From: Gymnopus androsaceus JB14
Taxonomy: Eukaryota; Basidiomycota; Agaricomycetes; Agaricales; Omphalotaceae
Length of the DNA stretch: 64,000 bases
Direction of reading: 5' to 3'
Assembly: GCA_009733575.1 (NCBI GenBank)
Contig: ML769632.1
Span: 36,864 to 100,863 of the forward strand
The notes below the pieces were generated by a model. The model saw nothing but the letters and a program-made list of their open reading frames with translations, searched no databases and was not told the origin of the DNA. Shown here piece by piece: positions 54,552 through 64,000 of this stretch (positions within the stretch are counted from its first letter, which is position 1; every line of letters begins with the position of its first letter). The translations under genes and the position numbers were made by a program.

Positions 54552-55927
54552 ATGACTACCAAGCGAAACCCTTCGGCGAAGCGTTTTCCTACCTCTAACA
54601 AAAAAGCCAGAGAGTCCACTGGAGGTGAAAAAGAAAAGAAAGGTGTTTCATACTTCAGCAATGCATCCGACTTTGACATCACAGGCGGGAATTTCATCGC
54701 TACTGGAGGAGATTATATCAATAACAGTGGCGGGTATGGCGACCGAGGCAGCCCAAGCAGCAAATACGGTGGGGTCCAAAGTACTAGTATGTTGACTAAT
54801 TTATCCTTGTTCACGTTGTTCAGCGTTGTTCTAATCACGGACTCGGTAGATAAGCCCATGTCCTCAGACTCGGTAAATAAACCCATGTCCCCAGACTCGG
54901 AGTTAGGCGATCCCGCAGACGATCAAGTATCTCCTTCGCGGAACGAGGCGATCGTCGGAAAGATAGCCTGGATGTTTGAAGATCTTCCTGAAACCGCCCA
55001 GAATAATGCTGGGCAACTGGTTGAGTCTGCTATACGGAAAGTCGCGTCGGGCAGGGTACCTTTCAAGGAGCTCTCAGGAGCCGACACACAGAAACTCATC
55101 GACGATAGGTATGGTCGTGGCGTGTACTTAACTAATGATTATGATATCTGGACTGGACTGGTACGATGACCTTCGTTTCCGGAAGCATTGATTTCTGATT
55201 ATGTGCTTAGGTGAATCAAGAGATCAACATTTGGAGAAATAATTTCGGTGCTGAAGGACTCAAGTCCGCGCAGCAGTTCATCGATGCGGTTATCGCCAGT
55301 GACCCGGAGACCAGTCCAGCCCAGAAAACCAGAGAATATATCAAATATGCCCTTCAAGAATTGGATGATGAGACGGAGCGCTTTGTGTGGAAAAGTGCGC
55401 CAGATGAGGTGAGTGTTACAGGTGCCACAAAGCAGTGTAATAAATTCAAATTGCCACCTAAGGGTTTCGGTATGCAAGAGATGATTCTTCGCACATTCAA
55501 GAGAGCGCATCTGGACAAGGTCGACGTTGAGAGCACGGACGATGTGCCCTTCGCCGCAATTTTACTTTCTTTCGTTGCAGTAAGTAACAGGCATGAGCGC
55601 GACAGAATGTAAATTTAACACCATATTGACAACTTCTCCCTTATCCAGGTCCGATGTGCGCTGGAATGGAGAAAGAGCAATTTCTCTTTATACACGAGCG
55701 AATACGCCACCGAATTTTCCAGCTGGGCTCCCGGCGTGATTAACGGCAAGCGTGTCGAACGTTTTAAATATTCTGTGTACCGCGAGATCCTTAAAGAGGA
55801 GGGTCCAACATGGTGGGAGGAATTCCTCCAGGCAGCAGAAACGGTGGACAGAAAAAGGAAACCTCAAAAGGTCGCTGCGAAGCAACCAGTTCCGCCAGGG
55901 GAGAGAGAATTAATGTTAGTTGATTGA
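54552..55927 (+). CDS. Unknown spliced gene with GGNF motif
   Basis: Exons 54552-55160, 55211-55579 and 55649-55927 join in frame to 418 codons, with introns of 50 and 69 bp. The N-terminus is basic (TTKRNPSAKRFPTSNKKARE) and is followed by NASDFDITGGNFIATGGDYI, the same 'GGNF' pattern that opens the two NLR genes here. The rest is soluble and mostly helical: IVGKIAWMFEDLPETAQNNA, VNQEINIWRNNFGAEGLKSA, EFSSWAPGVINGKRVERFKYSV. A Lys-rich stretch (RKRKPQKVAAK) is near the end. No transmembrane segment or known catalytic motif is seen. I do not recognise the family; the GGNF motif suggests a link to the NLR neighbourhood but could be coincidence. Confidence 0.65.
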
Positions 55928-56971
55928 GAGGGATCATCATCAAGGTGATGGGAATGTATCTAACATAGGTTAAATTTATGTATAAAAGTTTCGGGCTTGC
56001 CAAATTACCTTTACTACTACATAGGACTGGGACTGCTGAATCTGGCTTCGATCGACGGCGAGATAACATCGACATCTTCCGCCTCTCGCTAATCGCAGTG
56101 TCACTTTGTCCTCTGCGCGAATGCGAGAAAGACCCATCGGTGGCTGGAGTGGGGAGGATGCTAGTGGAGAAAGAGGAAGGGTGTTTGTTGGAAGGTGTGG
56201 CGTTATCGGTAGCTGGTTCAAGGAGGATCCGTCTGCTAAGAAGAGCAAATTTTCCTCGTTACCAACATCATCGAGTGTACACCATCTACCCTCACCCTTC
56301 AAGTCGAGTTCTCATTCGCAGTCGGCGGTTGAATTCAAAGCAGGAGAAGGACGGGAACAGGACGGAAGAGCGGGGCGGGGAAGATCGAACGGATGGGGTA
56401 GGGGACGAAGATCCTAGCAGATCTACGTGTCTTTTTCCCTACTCTTCCTCTGCCTCTCCTTCCTCGATGCTGTCGACGGCACTGAAGATACAGCTCAAGG
56501 TAAAGATTGTGATTCTACTCGCGCTGAACCAGGAGACGGAGGCACTATCGTTCAGCCCAGCCCAGGCGTACTTACCTACGCGGCTTTATTTTGGGATAGT
56601 TTCTTTTTCTACGTTTGAGTTTGTTGCCTTTCGCATTTCGTTTTTGGGGAACAAGCCTTTCTTTAATTTAATTTATTTAAAAAATCTTTCGCTACAATCT
56701 AAGTACCTAGTTCTTTGTGCTTTCGCTTTCACTTTCACTTTCACTATTCTATCTTATTTTACGCACAGACGTTATTGGTACTCCATATTGTTCGACAATG
56801 AATGTTGGTATCAAGCGAGATTGTGTACATTGATGAATAAATACAATAAAGATACGACTATTTAGATTGTTGATTGGTACAATTGCGGTTATTCTAGAGT
56901 TGTTCGTTTGAAGCATGGCATAAAGCATATCAAAGCATATCACATAGCAAGAAAGCAGGAAAGAGAAAGGC
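55928..56971. other. Uncertain frames, no assigned gene
   Basis: Overlapping plus-strand frames (55978-56865 and 56106-56417) read Arg/Ser-rich sequence without a domain. The last part from about 56590 is T-rich. They could be the broken 3' part of a gene, but no splice scheme I tried gave a conserved protein. Confidence 0.3.
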
Positions 56972-58052
56972 TCACGCCTGACTCGACGTCGAATTCCCAA
57001 TCGCCAACACATTGAGCAAAACTTCATAACACGAATCAATCGCCGCCCACAACCCCTCATCAAACACGCCCAGCGCACAAGCATTCGACCAGATGCCCTG
57101 AATGACCTTGACGTGTTTGAGAAGAGTGCTAGCGCTGAACTTTGTCCCGAAGTCCTTGGCCAACGAGATGACGTGCTCGGTAGAGTTGCAGTTATCAACA
57201 AACTCGGATGAGGGTTCGGTTGGGAGGAAGGCGTCGAAGAGGACTTCCTGGCGGCGGAGGTAGAGGTAGTTTAAGAGTACGGGGAAAGTCTCGGGACTGG
57301 GGAGACACATTGGGCGAACGGGGAGAGTGATCGTACTTGGCGTCGAGGTGGGGGTAGATACTTGGTCGGTAGTAGGAGAGGGAAGGAAGGGACCTAATCT
57401 AGCGCAGTGGGATGCCATTAAAAGTGCATGGACTGGGTAGAGTTTGACCTCTGTTTGGGGAATCGAGGCTCGAGATGCGTTCTTGGGCACTGGCGCGTAG
57501 ACGGCGAGCATGTGCGTTGGATAGTTGGTTGGAGTGAGGTCGTTGACGATCACAGCCAGCTCTTTGGGAAGAGAAGCGCTGTTGACCTCTGCAGTGACGC
57601 TAGCCACGGTGCGCAACAATCTAAAACCAGCATAAGAAATTTGCAAAAGAGACTTTGGAAGAAGCAGAAACTTACCGAGGACCAAGCGATTCGAGCTGAT
57701 CGCGAATAAAAGCAGCGGGTTGTCCGCTAAAGGAAGAGCCAGACGCAGCAGCGAGCGACTCTTCGGAGGGCTCGGAAACTGGTGGCTGAAGGAAAGCTCT
57801 GGGCAGCAAAATCGGGACAATCGTCGCCGGCTGTGACTGCATCTCGACATCACCGTTGTCGTTGCCATTGCCGCAGAAGACGACGCTGAGACGAACGGAA
57901 TTTTTCTGCGCTTTCTTCTTGGCCAGATTGGCATCAAATTTGGCACTGGCATTCTTTCTCGCTCGGCATCTGCGACAAGATTTCAGACCCTTGGGAGGAG
58001 TGTTCTCCGTTGGGCGTTTAGAGAAGTTGCGAGTACGAAGAGCGCGAATCAT
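56972..58052 (-). CDS. clp1-like: Clp1-like protein
   Basis: Exons 58052-57676 and 57620-56972 join in frame over a 55-bp intron (GTAAGT...TTTTAG) to 341 codons. The N-terminus is basic and Cys-containing (LKSCRRCRARKNAS). The second exon carries the blocks I associate with Clp1-like proteins of Agaricomycetes: VKLYPVHALLMASHCARL, LPVRPMCLPSPETFPVLLNYLY, and HVKVIQGIWSNACALGVFDEGLWAAID. In Coprinopsis cinerea, Clp1 acts downstream of the A mating-type homeodomain proteins and is needed for clamp cells and sexual development. The mechanism is unknown. Length and block order fit the family. It is intact, with a TATA-like element 85 bp upstream. Confidence 0.75.
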
Positions 58053-58136
58053 TGTAGTTGGATCACTGATCGAGGAATAGGTTGTCGAATAAAAGCGGTA
58101 GAGAGGACTTGACGGTGAACATCAAGACGCGCCCCC

Positions 58137-58143
58137 ATTTATA
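58137..58143 (-). promoter_or_regulatory. TATA-like element of the Clp1-like gene
   Basis: TATAAAT on the minus strand, 85 bp before the ATG at 58052, with a GC-rich stretch just downstream. Confidence 0.45.
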
Positions 58144-59570
58144 CGTGAACACAGTAAAATGTGAATGGGCCCAATCCACATCCTTTACCTATTGAGGCAA
58201 ATTGTATTGCCATTATCGTGCTTGTATGCGAGTGCTTGTAAATGTTTGGAGACCCAATCCAAGTTCGAGTTTACCATAAAAGGTAATTTTAAGATCCGCT
58301 ATTCATTTTTAGTCAATGCTTCCCCGCTCTCTATTGTCAAACAAAGACGTACCATTGTCCTCAGAAAGGTATTGAAGAATAATGTCGATAGGCAAGTTCA
58401 AGACAACTGGTTGATAATGAATGCCCAAATTGTAACAGCGAAAGTCGCGACACGGCAGCCGCTTTCCTTAAAGGCATTCGACAGAGCTACTCATGATCTT
58501 GCCTAGGAAAGAAACAAGTCAAGAATCGGGCGCGCGCTCGAGCAATGAAGCAAACCGCGTATCATGCTATATAACGGGCAATGCAGACCGCGGTTGCCTG
58601 ACAGTTTCGCCACAGTGTCCAGTATGATTATGTATGCTCGTCATTCGAGCTGAGAGTCCCTGGGCTTCGAAAAGTGTATCGAATTCAAAGCCCAAGGTTC
58701 ATACTACGGAAAAACGAAGTGGTAAAATTCCCGACTTGCACCTAGCAGACTGAAACGATATCACGGTTGAGGCGTTGGGAAGATTATACACTTGGAAAGC
58801 ATATGCAGATGCACTGCAACGCGGTAAAGATCTTGACTCTTGAGTAAAGGCGAGGTTGGTGTGTTTACCATCCCTTTTGGCTAGTTTCGGAAGAAGAGAA
58901 GCTTACCGGCTTTTCCACCAGAGGTATAAGCTAGCTATAGAAAGCAGCATTGAAGCTAGGCCAAGAATGAGCCGTCGATACTAAGAGTAGCCACTGCATG
59001 TCTATTTCATCTAGCGTTCTCGTCTATATGATTTCGTCCAGTGGCTTTTGAGAATGGTGAATCCGTGTAATTTCGGCGGACCAAGAATTGATTCTTCAAG
59101 TTCAGTCAGCGTTCTGCGCTCTGAATGCCAGCTTGGTAAAGGGGTGTGACTCTGCGAAGACGGATTTAAAACGATCCTACCGCATGGATCGTCTCTCCTC
59201 TTCGCCTTTCCTCATCCCAGCATGATTTCTATCCCTCGTTCCCGTCATTCGACTCCTTCCTCCCGTCCCTCCGCGCCTTACCTAGCAATGCCAGTACATC
59301 CAATAGTGTTTGTAGTGCTGGCACTCCTCTCAAGTATTGCTTGTACTGCGCCGGAATCTCCGCTTTCGCCTCAGCCCTAACGCGGAAACGACGATCTCAA
59401 GCTCAGATTGCTCAAAATACGCGAACGTATTGGGAACCACGGCAGCGGAATACGGTACGCGAGGACTCGAATGGACAACCAAGAGTCGTATACGGAGACG
59501 GAGGACACTACAGAGCAAGTTGCGTCCAACCCGGGCGCAGGCCAACCCCAAGCAAACCCCGGGTCCAAAA
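58144..59570. other. Intergenic, no gene seen
   Basis: Short frames (for example 58165-58506) show no domain or splice pattern. The region separates the Clp1-like gene from the uncertain frame at 59.6-59.9 kb. Confidence 0.4.
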
Positions 59571-59571
59571 G

Positions 59572-59925
59572 CTACTTGGAGACTTTTAGGTTCTGTCGTC
59601 GATGCGCATGTTTGGCTCCTTTCCCAATCTCAGTCGAACCCTTCTCCTCTTTACCTAAACCATCTTCATCTTCGCTATCGGAGTCGTCTATATCGCAGGA
59701 GGAGAAGCGGAACGAGGTCGTGGGTATACTCAGCATTTCCCTCCTCTGCCCCAGGGACAAGGACAAGGGCGGAGGATGCGTAGATGTAATGTGGAAGTCC
59801 TTGTAGGGTGTCTGGTTCCTCAAATCTTCCGAATCCATCTCCGAATCCAGCTTGACAGGAGGTGTACTAGATGTTGAACGATTCTGTGAAGACATATGGG
59901 GCTGTTGCCGCTGCTTCTCCTCCAC
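59572..59925 (-). CDS. Short hypothetical protein, low support
   Basis: An open frame of 117 codons starts MEEKQRQQPHMSSQNRSTSS and contains FRFSSCDIDDSDSEDEDGLG, a Ser/Asp-rich stretch that could be a kinase CK2 target, and a basic end. It may be an exon of a larger minus-strand gene reaching toward 60320, where another open frame (60321-59956, starting MRKLTGAPSASTPG) lies. No family is recognised and no clear splice connection was found. Confidence 0.25.
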   Translation of the reverse strand: MEEKQRQQPHMSSQNRSTSSTPPVKLDSEMDSEDLRNQTPYKDFHITSTHPPPLSLSLGQRREMLSIPTTSFRFSSCDIDDSDSEDEDGLGKEEKGSTEIGKGAKHAHRRQNLKVSK

Positions 59926-60342
59926 AATTCATCCTTAGCGGTGGCGTCCACCAAGTTATCGAATCGAACGCAGTGGCAGTTTGAACCGAGATCTAAAGGC
60001 GCCCAAGCCGGGGAGAAAATAGCGGATGTTGTAGCCAGAGCTTTGGGAGGGTTTTACGTGGCCGACGGGGTATGCGGGGAGATGCACCGTACTACGATGC
60101 GTAGGATTGTGAAGTGGAGAGTTGGGGCTTGGCGGAGAGCGGAACGATGATATAGACATCGATACCTGAATGAAAGGGGAATAGGAATGTAGTAAGGGTG
60201 CTGATGGCAATTGCGCGAAGCCGCTGACTCGGCTGCCTCGCTTAGCATCCCTCCGCATGGCGCACTCCATGACTAGTACTCCTGGGGTGCTGGCGCTGGG
60301 AGCTCCAGTGAGTTTTCGCATGGACTGGCTGCACTAGACACG

Positions 60343-60354
60343 TTTTGCTGATGC
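60343..60354. repeat. Word-repeat element end
   Basis: CACGTTTTGCTGATGC has the TTTTGCTGAT core of the other elements. To its left are CTGGGGTGCTGGCGCTGGGAGCTCCAGTG words, fitting the same architecture, but the other end was not found. Confidence 0.35.
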
Positions 60355-60483
60355 TTGGATTGATGACTTTGGTGAAATCTTGAGAGCATGGACGCTCCTC
60401 TAGCTTCGGAATCTCTTATTGAATGTCACTCAATTCTTCAGATCCAAAATCCCTAAGAATATCTTGGTTTTCCATGCAGTCTT

Positions 60484-61100
60484 CACACTGCCAATAATTA
60501 TGCTTCAGCTTGACTGAAGCATAGTTTGAAGTAAATTATTTCAATACCTTTGTGAAATATACTTTTTCAGACAAATATGGAAATTAATTATTTCGATAGA
60601 GTGATGAATGAATAAAGTTCTTACCTTCTGAATTTTTGAATTTACATTTACTTCTGAAGGGAGAATTTTCAATTGGACTCTGAAAACAATAGCTTTAATG
60701 TGGACTTGAAAGTTCTTCTTTCACAATAAGAGTGCAAGTATTTGTTTCAAAGAACAATTTAAATTTCCGCTGAAAGACTGCCTTTCGCTGTGCGGTTTGG
60801 CAGCGGCCCTGTCCGGTCCGAAAATTGAAGTATTGTCTTTCGGAAACCAGCTGAAAGGGTTCTTCGAAATAAAAGCATTCAGTCTCCCTTGAAATTATTG
60901 TTTCAGAGCTCAATTGAAATCACTTCTTTTGGAAATCAGTGTAACTTCCAAAATTCAGAAGGTAGGAATTTTATTTATTCATCAGTCTACCAAGCAGTCT
61001 ACCGAAATAATTATCTTCCATATTTGTCTGGAAAAGTACATTTTACATAGGTATTGAAATAACTTACTTCACACTATGCTTCAGAATTATTGGCGGTGTG
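60484..61100. mobile_element. 617-bp foldback element
   Basis: CACACTGCCAATAATTATGC at the left is inverted at the right end, and the arms match for about 160 bp (TTATTTCAATACCT, AGACAAATATGGAA, TAATTATTTCG, CCTTCTGAATTTT). CTT lies outside both ends, a possible 3-bp target duplication. The centre contains CTGAAA and AATTGAAA words repeated in both orientations. No coding sequence. Confidence 0.75.
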
Positions 61101-61328
61101 CTTGTAGTGCGAAAAATTCAGCTTGAACAAAAGTTTGATGAAAAATATTGATAAACCTTATAACAAGCCTTCTAAGGAGATTTAACCATATCTGGCTAAT
61201 CAAGATTCAATACTTTTCAGTCAAATTTTATTTGAGCAAGCGTTTGAGCTGAATTTTGTTTTGTACTTTTCATGTGATACATTTGCAACTTTCTGTCATA
61301 TGCATCTAATCAAGCATCTATTCCATTA

Positions 61329-61660
61329 TTTAGTGACCCGGTTCGAGGTGAATGATTCCTGAATCGGGTAACAACCCTGCTCGCATGGCTTTGACATGGG
61401 AGTGTGATTAGCGCCAGTCATCGCCGAGCTGCCGGGGGCAGAAAACCATCTCTTGACTGGTGGCTTGGGCTTAGGATTTGAGTGAAATGTGTACATTTCC
61501 AGAGAGCTAATCAAATGGTAAGAGTATCAGATTGAAGGCTATATAAGTAAGAAAACGCTACTGCCTCCTGGGCGCTAATCACTGCTTCATCATTCCCATG
61601 TCAAGGCCACGCGAGCAGGTTTGTGTACCCGATTCAGGAATCATTCACCTCTTGGTTCAA
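61329..61660. mobile_element. About 330-bp inverted-repeat element upstream of the second NLR gene
   Basis: GGTGAATGATTCCTGAATCGGG..AC and CTGCTCGC..GGC.TTGACATGGGA at the left are inverted at 61595-61655, giving arms of about 60-70 bp. A further inner pair is GTGATTAGCGCC and GGCGCTAATCAC. The element ends about 75 bp before the TATA box of the NLR gene, so it may affect its expression. Confidence 0.65.
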
Positions 61661-61736
61661 CTTCGGACTCGGCACAATAACGTCACTAGATTAGTGGCAG
61701 GCCATCAGAATATAAAGAAATGTAAACAAGGGTAGC

Positions 61737-61744
61737 TATATAAA
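61737..61744 (+). promoter_or_regulatory. TATA box of second NLR gene
   Basis: TATATAAA 36 bp before the ATG at 61780, the same octamer as in the paralogue at 13.5 kb. Confidence 0.65.
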
Positions 61745-61779
61745 CCCTCTGTATCTTGCTTCATCCCATCATCATTATC

Positions 61780-64000
61780 ATGACAGAAAATTTTGGCCCA
61801 GGCAGCCAGTAAGTCAGGCATTCTAGTACTATGCCACCTGTGCTGATGTTTTTACTCATGATAGACATGAGAGAAGAGACAGTTTTAATTACGGCGGAAG
61901 GTAGGATACTGTACTAGTTTCCTGATATCAGCCACTTTATTGATATTTGGTTGTTTAAAGCCATTTTGCAAATGCTGCGAACTTTGGGATATATGGTGGA
62001 AACTTCATTAATTCAAATAATTCAAATGTTACTATTCAGTGTAAGCTAGTGTCCCATATTGCTTCTTGATGTGGATTTGACTGTGGCTCAACTTAGCACA
62101 TGATCAAGTACAGAAAATCAGAGACTGGCTTAAAGCACCTGATTGCTCTACCAATTTCAACACAGCTGCCAACAAAAAAACTGCAGGAACTGGAACATGG
62201 ATCATTAAACATCAAAAATACATTGAGTGGAAGAATAATGGTGGATTGCTGTGGATTCAAGGCAAAGGTGGGTGAAGCTAATTATGGATGCATGAAATAT
62301 CATTATTCCAAGTGGCTGATCATATGTTATTTTCAGCAGGATCAGGTAAAACTGTCATATCGTAAGTACAGTTGCAGTACTCTACAAGAAATTGTGGAAG
62401 ATCAAAATATCCCTAGAACAACAATTGTAAGTCATCTACGCAATACTGCAAACACTGTTTGCATTCACTACTTTGATTTCCGTGATAACACCGGGGACAA
62501 ATCGGGTTATCAAGGATTTTTGTCAAATATGTTGCAACAAATAGGTGTGAATGTGCAAGGAATTCACCCAGCATTGCAAGAATTATATAGCCAGTGCAAC
62601 AGAGGCTATCAAGTGGACCAACCCCAGAATTTTCAGTTGGAAGATACCCTCAATAGAATCATACAGCAATCTGAACCAGGGTATATTGTGCTAGATGCAT
62701 TGGATGAATGCAACCTGCGGGATAGAGCCAATGTAGTAAAATGGGTGGCAAATATCCCTACAAAAATGCGAACTGTTGTCACAAGTCGACATTCACCGGA
62801 CCAAGCAGCTGATACTGGGCTGATAATTGGATTGGACAGGAAGGATTCCAGAATTGAGGAAGATATTTCTCTCTATTTGGAAGATCAAGTGGGCCTCTCT
62901 TTCAAAGGAGAGTTGAAAGACAAAGTGTTGAGAACTTTGAAGGCTAAGGCTCAGGGGCAGTAAGTATTTTAAACTCTTACAATGAACACATAACATTCAT
63001 GCTCATCTCTGTGGCTATCAGATTTCGCTGGGTGGATTGTCAAGTCAGGACACTAGTTCAATGTCCAAATGTGAGGGCAGTTATGCAGGCATTACCGAAG
63101 CTACCTCGTGACTTGCAGGAGACATATTTGCAAGCCATAAAACATGCTGAGCAAAGTGAATATTCACAAGATGCATATCATCTTCTGATGTGGCTCACAT
63201 TTGCCTTTGAACCATTAAATAAGCAACAGGTTTCTGATTTTCTTGCAATTGACTTGGATAATCAGGAACTGTATCCAAGTGATGGCATGACTCTGAAAGT
63301 GGAACTGGTTATTGATTCCAATCTTGTGACTGTTGACACAGATAATATTGTCCAATTAGCACACACCTCTGTCAAGGAGTTTCTGATTTCCAAGGCAAAT
63401 CTGGACCAAACAAGAGGATTGTTTCAAATCAATGCACAGCTAGCTCATGCTTCATTGGCTAAGGCATGCATCATATATCTTTTGAAATCAACCATTGTAA
63501 TAAGCACAGCATCTAAAACAAAAACATATCATTATGCAGCTAAATATTGGCGAGCCCACACAAAACCAGTTGAAGAATCAGGTCCAGAGAAAGACCTAGA
63601 AAATTTAACCGAATGTTTTTTGAAAAAAGATGGGGCACCATTTCAAGCCTGGGCAAGAATATGTCTGCAACAGCTTCAGGAAGAAATGCCCAACCCAGTG
63701 TATTGTGCTGCTCATGGTGGCTTGAAAAGGAGTGTTTATAACCTGATTGTGAGCAGTAAATGTGACATCAATGAAAGGGGAGGAGTATATGGAAATGCCC
63801 TCCAAGCAGCAGTGAAAGAAGCTAATGAATCCATTGTTCATTTACTTTTGGCCAATGGAGCTGATGTGAATTCTGAGGGAGGAGATATGGAATGCTCTTC
63901 AAGCAGCAGTGTATAATGGACATCAAGCCATTGTCCTGCATCTTTTGACCCATGGGGCTGATGTGAATGCTCAGGGAGGCCTATTATGGAAATGCTCTCT
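61780..64000 (+). CDS. NACHT-ankyrin NLR gene, continues past the window
   Basis: Short exons encode MTENFGPGSQ, HERRDSFNYGG and NAANFGIYGGNFINSNNS. The next reads DQVQKIRDWLKAPDCSTNF and LLWIQGK, and two introns flank the P-loop exon AGSGKTVIS. The NACHT core continues CIHYFDFRDNTGDKSGYQGF, Walker B GYIVLDALDECN, and VVTSRHSP. After a further intron (about 62962-63020) come FRWVDCQVRTLVQCPN, PRDLQETYLQAI, a winged-helix-like region YHLLMWLTFAFEPLNKQQVSDF, VQLAHTSVKEFL, then ankyrin repeats GVYGNALQAAVKEANESIVH. From about 63880 the repeat frame is upset by small indels, and the gene is cut by the window end. Such proteins sense non-self through the repeat region and trigger cell death through other domains; no effector domain is visible here. 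It is a paralogue of the 11.0-13.5 kb gene. Confidence 0.8.

Noticed and set aside
55978..56865. Open frame of 295 codons
   Set aside because: Arg/Ser-rich, no domain, overlapping other frames, T-rich end coding for repeated Phe/Thr; not supported as a gene.
62793..62996. Minus-strand frame inside the NLR gene
   Set aside because: Overlaps the conserved NACHT coding region on the other strand with no domain of its own.

Overview
The window looks like nuclear DNA of a mushroom-forming basidiomycete (Agaricomycetes). The grounds are introns of about 45-70 bp with GT-AG ends, a Plavaka-type (CACTA-like) transposase, two NACHT-ankyrin NLR genes with the short exon structure typical of the group, a DUF6698 gene, a Clp1-like developmental gene and Ty1/copia remnants. 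All calls rest on reading the sequence; no database search was run.

Layout. 1-10.4 kb: a gag-only LTR-like element sits inside a decayed Ty1/copia element, followed by a second copia gag scrap. 11.0-13.5 kb (minus): a broken NACHT-ankyrin gene. 13.6-20 kb: no convincing genes, but many small inverted-repeat elements, a possible solo LTR and a telomere-like palindrome. 20.4-22.1 kb: copy 1 of a membrane-anchored, beta-repeat surface protein ('gene A'). 22.3-24.84 kb (minus): C-terminal part of a Plavaka transposase. 24.84-42.68 kb: a block made almost wholly of rearranged copies of sequence found elsewhere in the window. It holds two circularly permuted duplicates (24.84-27.53 and 41.46-42.68 kb) and a long, insertion-rich inverted copy of 14.2-22 kb plus the four-helix gene (27.5-40.6 kb). 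It also holds a 25-N gap whose two flanks are the same ~590 bp. The block splits the Plavaka transposase, whose N-terminal part resumes at 42.68-43.81 kb (minus).

Right half. 43.9-45.6 kb: DUF6698 gene, head-to-head with the Plavaka N-terminus. 46.3-48.9 kb: tandem pair of four-helix membrane protein genes, the second broken by a 283-bp element. 49.5-52.3 kb (minus): an Rlm1/MEF2-type MADS-box transcription factor with a very long disordered tail and one in-frame TGA. 54.6-55.9 kb: unknown spliced gene. 57.0-58.05 kb (minus): Clp1-like gene. 60.5-61.7 kb: two foldback elements. 61.8-64.0 kb: a second NACHT-ankyrin gene that runs off the window.

How the parts relate. The single-copy host genes (MADS factor, Clp1-like, the 54.6-kb gene) lie in one 49-58 kb island. 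The rest is a repeat-rich accessory region in which gene A and the four-helix gene have been copied as a unit, in several orientations, around a Plavaka element. The most distinctive signal is a set of small elements with short terminal inverted repeats (core ATCAGCAAAA, or TA-flanked ends). Their interiors are each built from one short, nearly self-complementary word repeated in both orientations. Part of the 24.8-42.7 kb complexity may be an assembly artefact, and that should be settled before biological conclusions are drawn.
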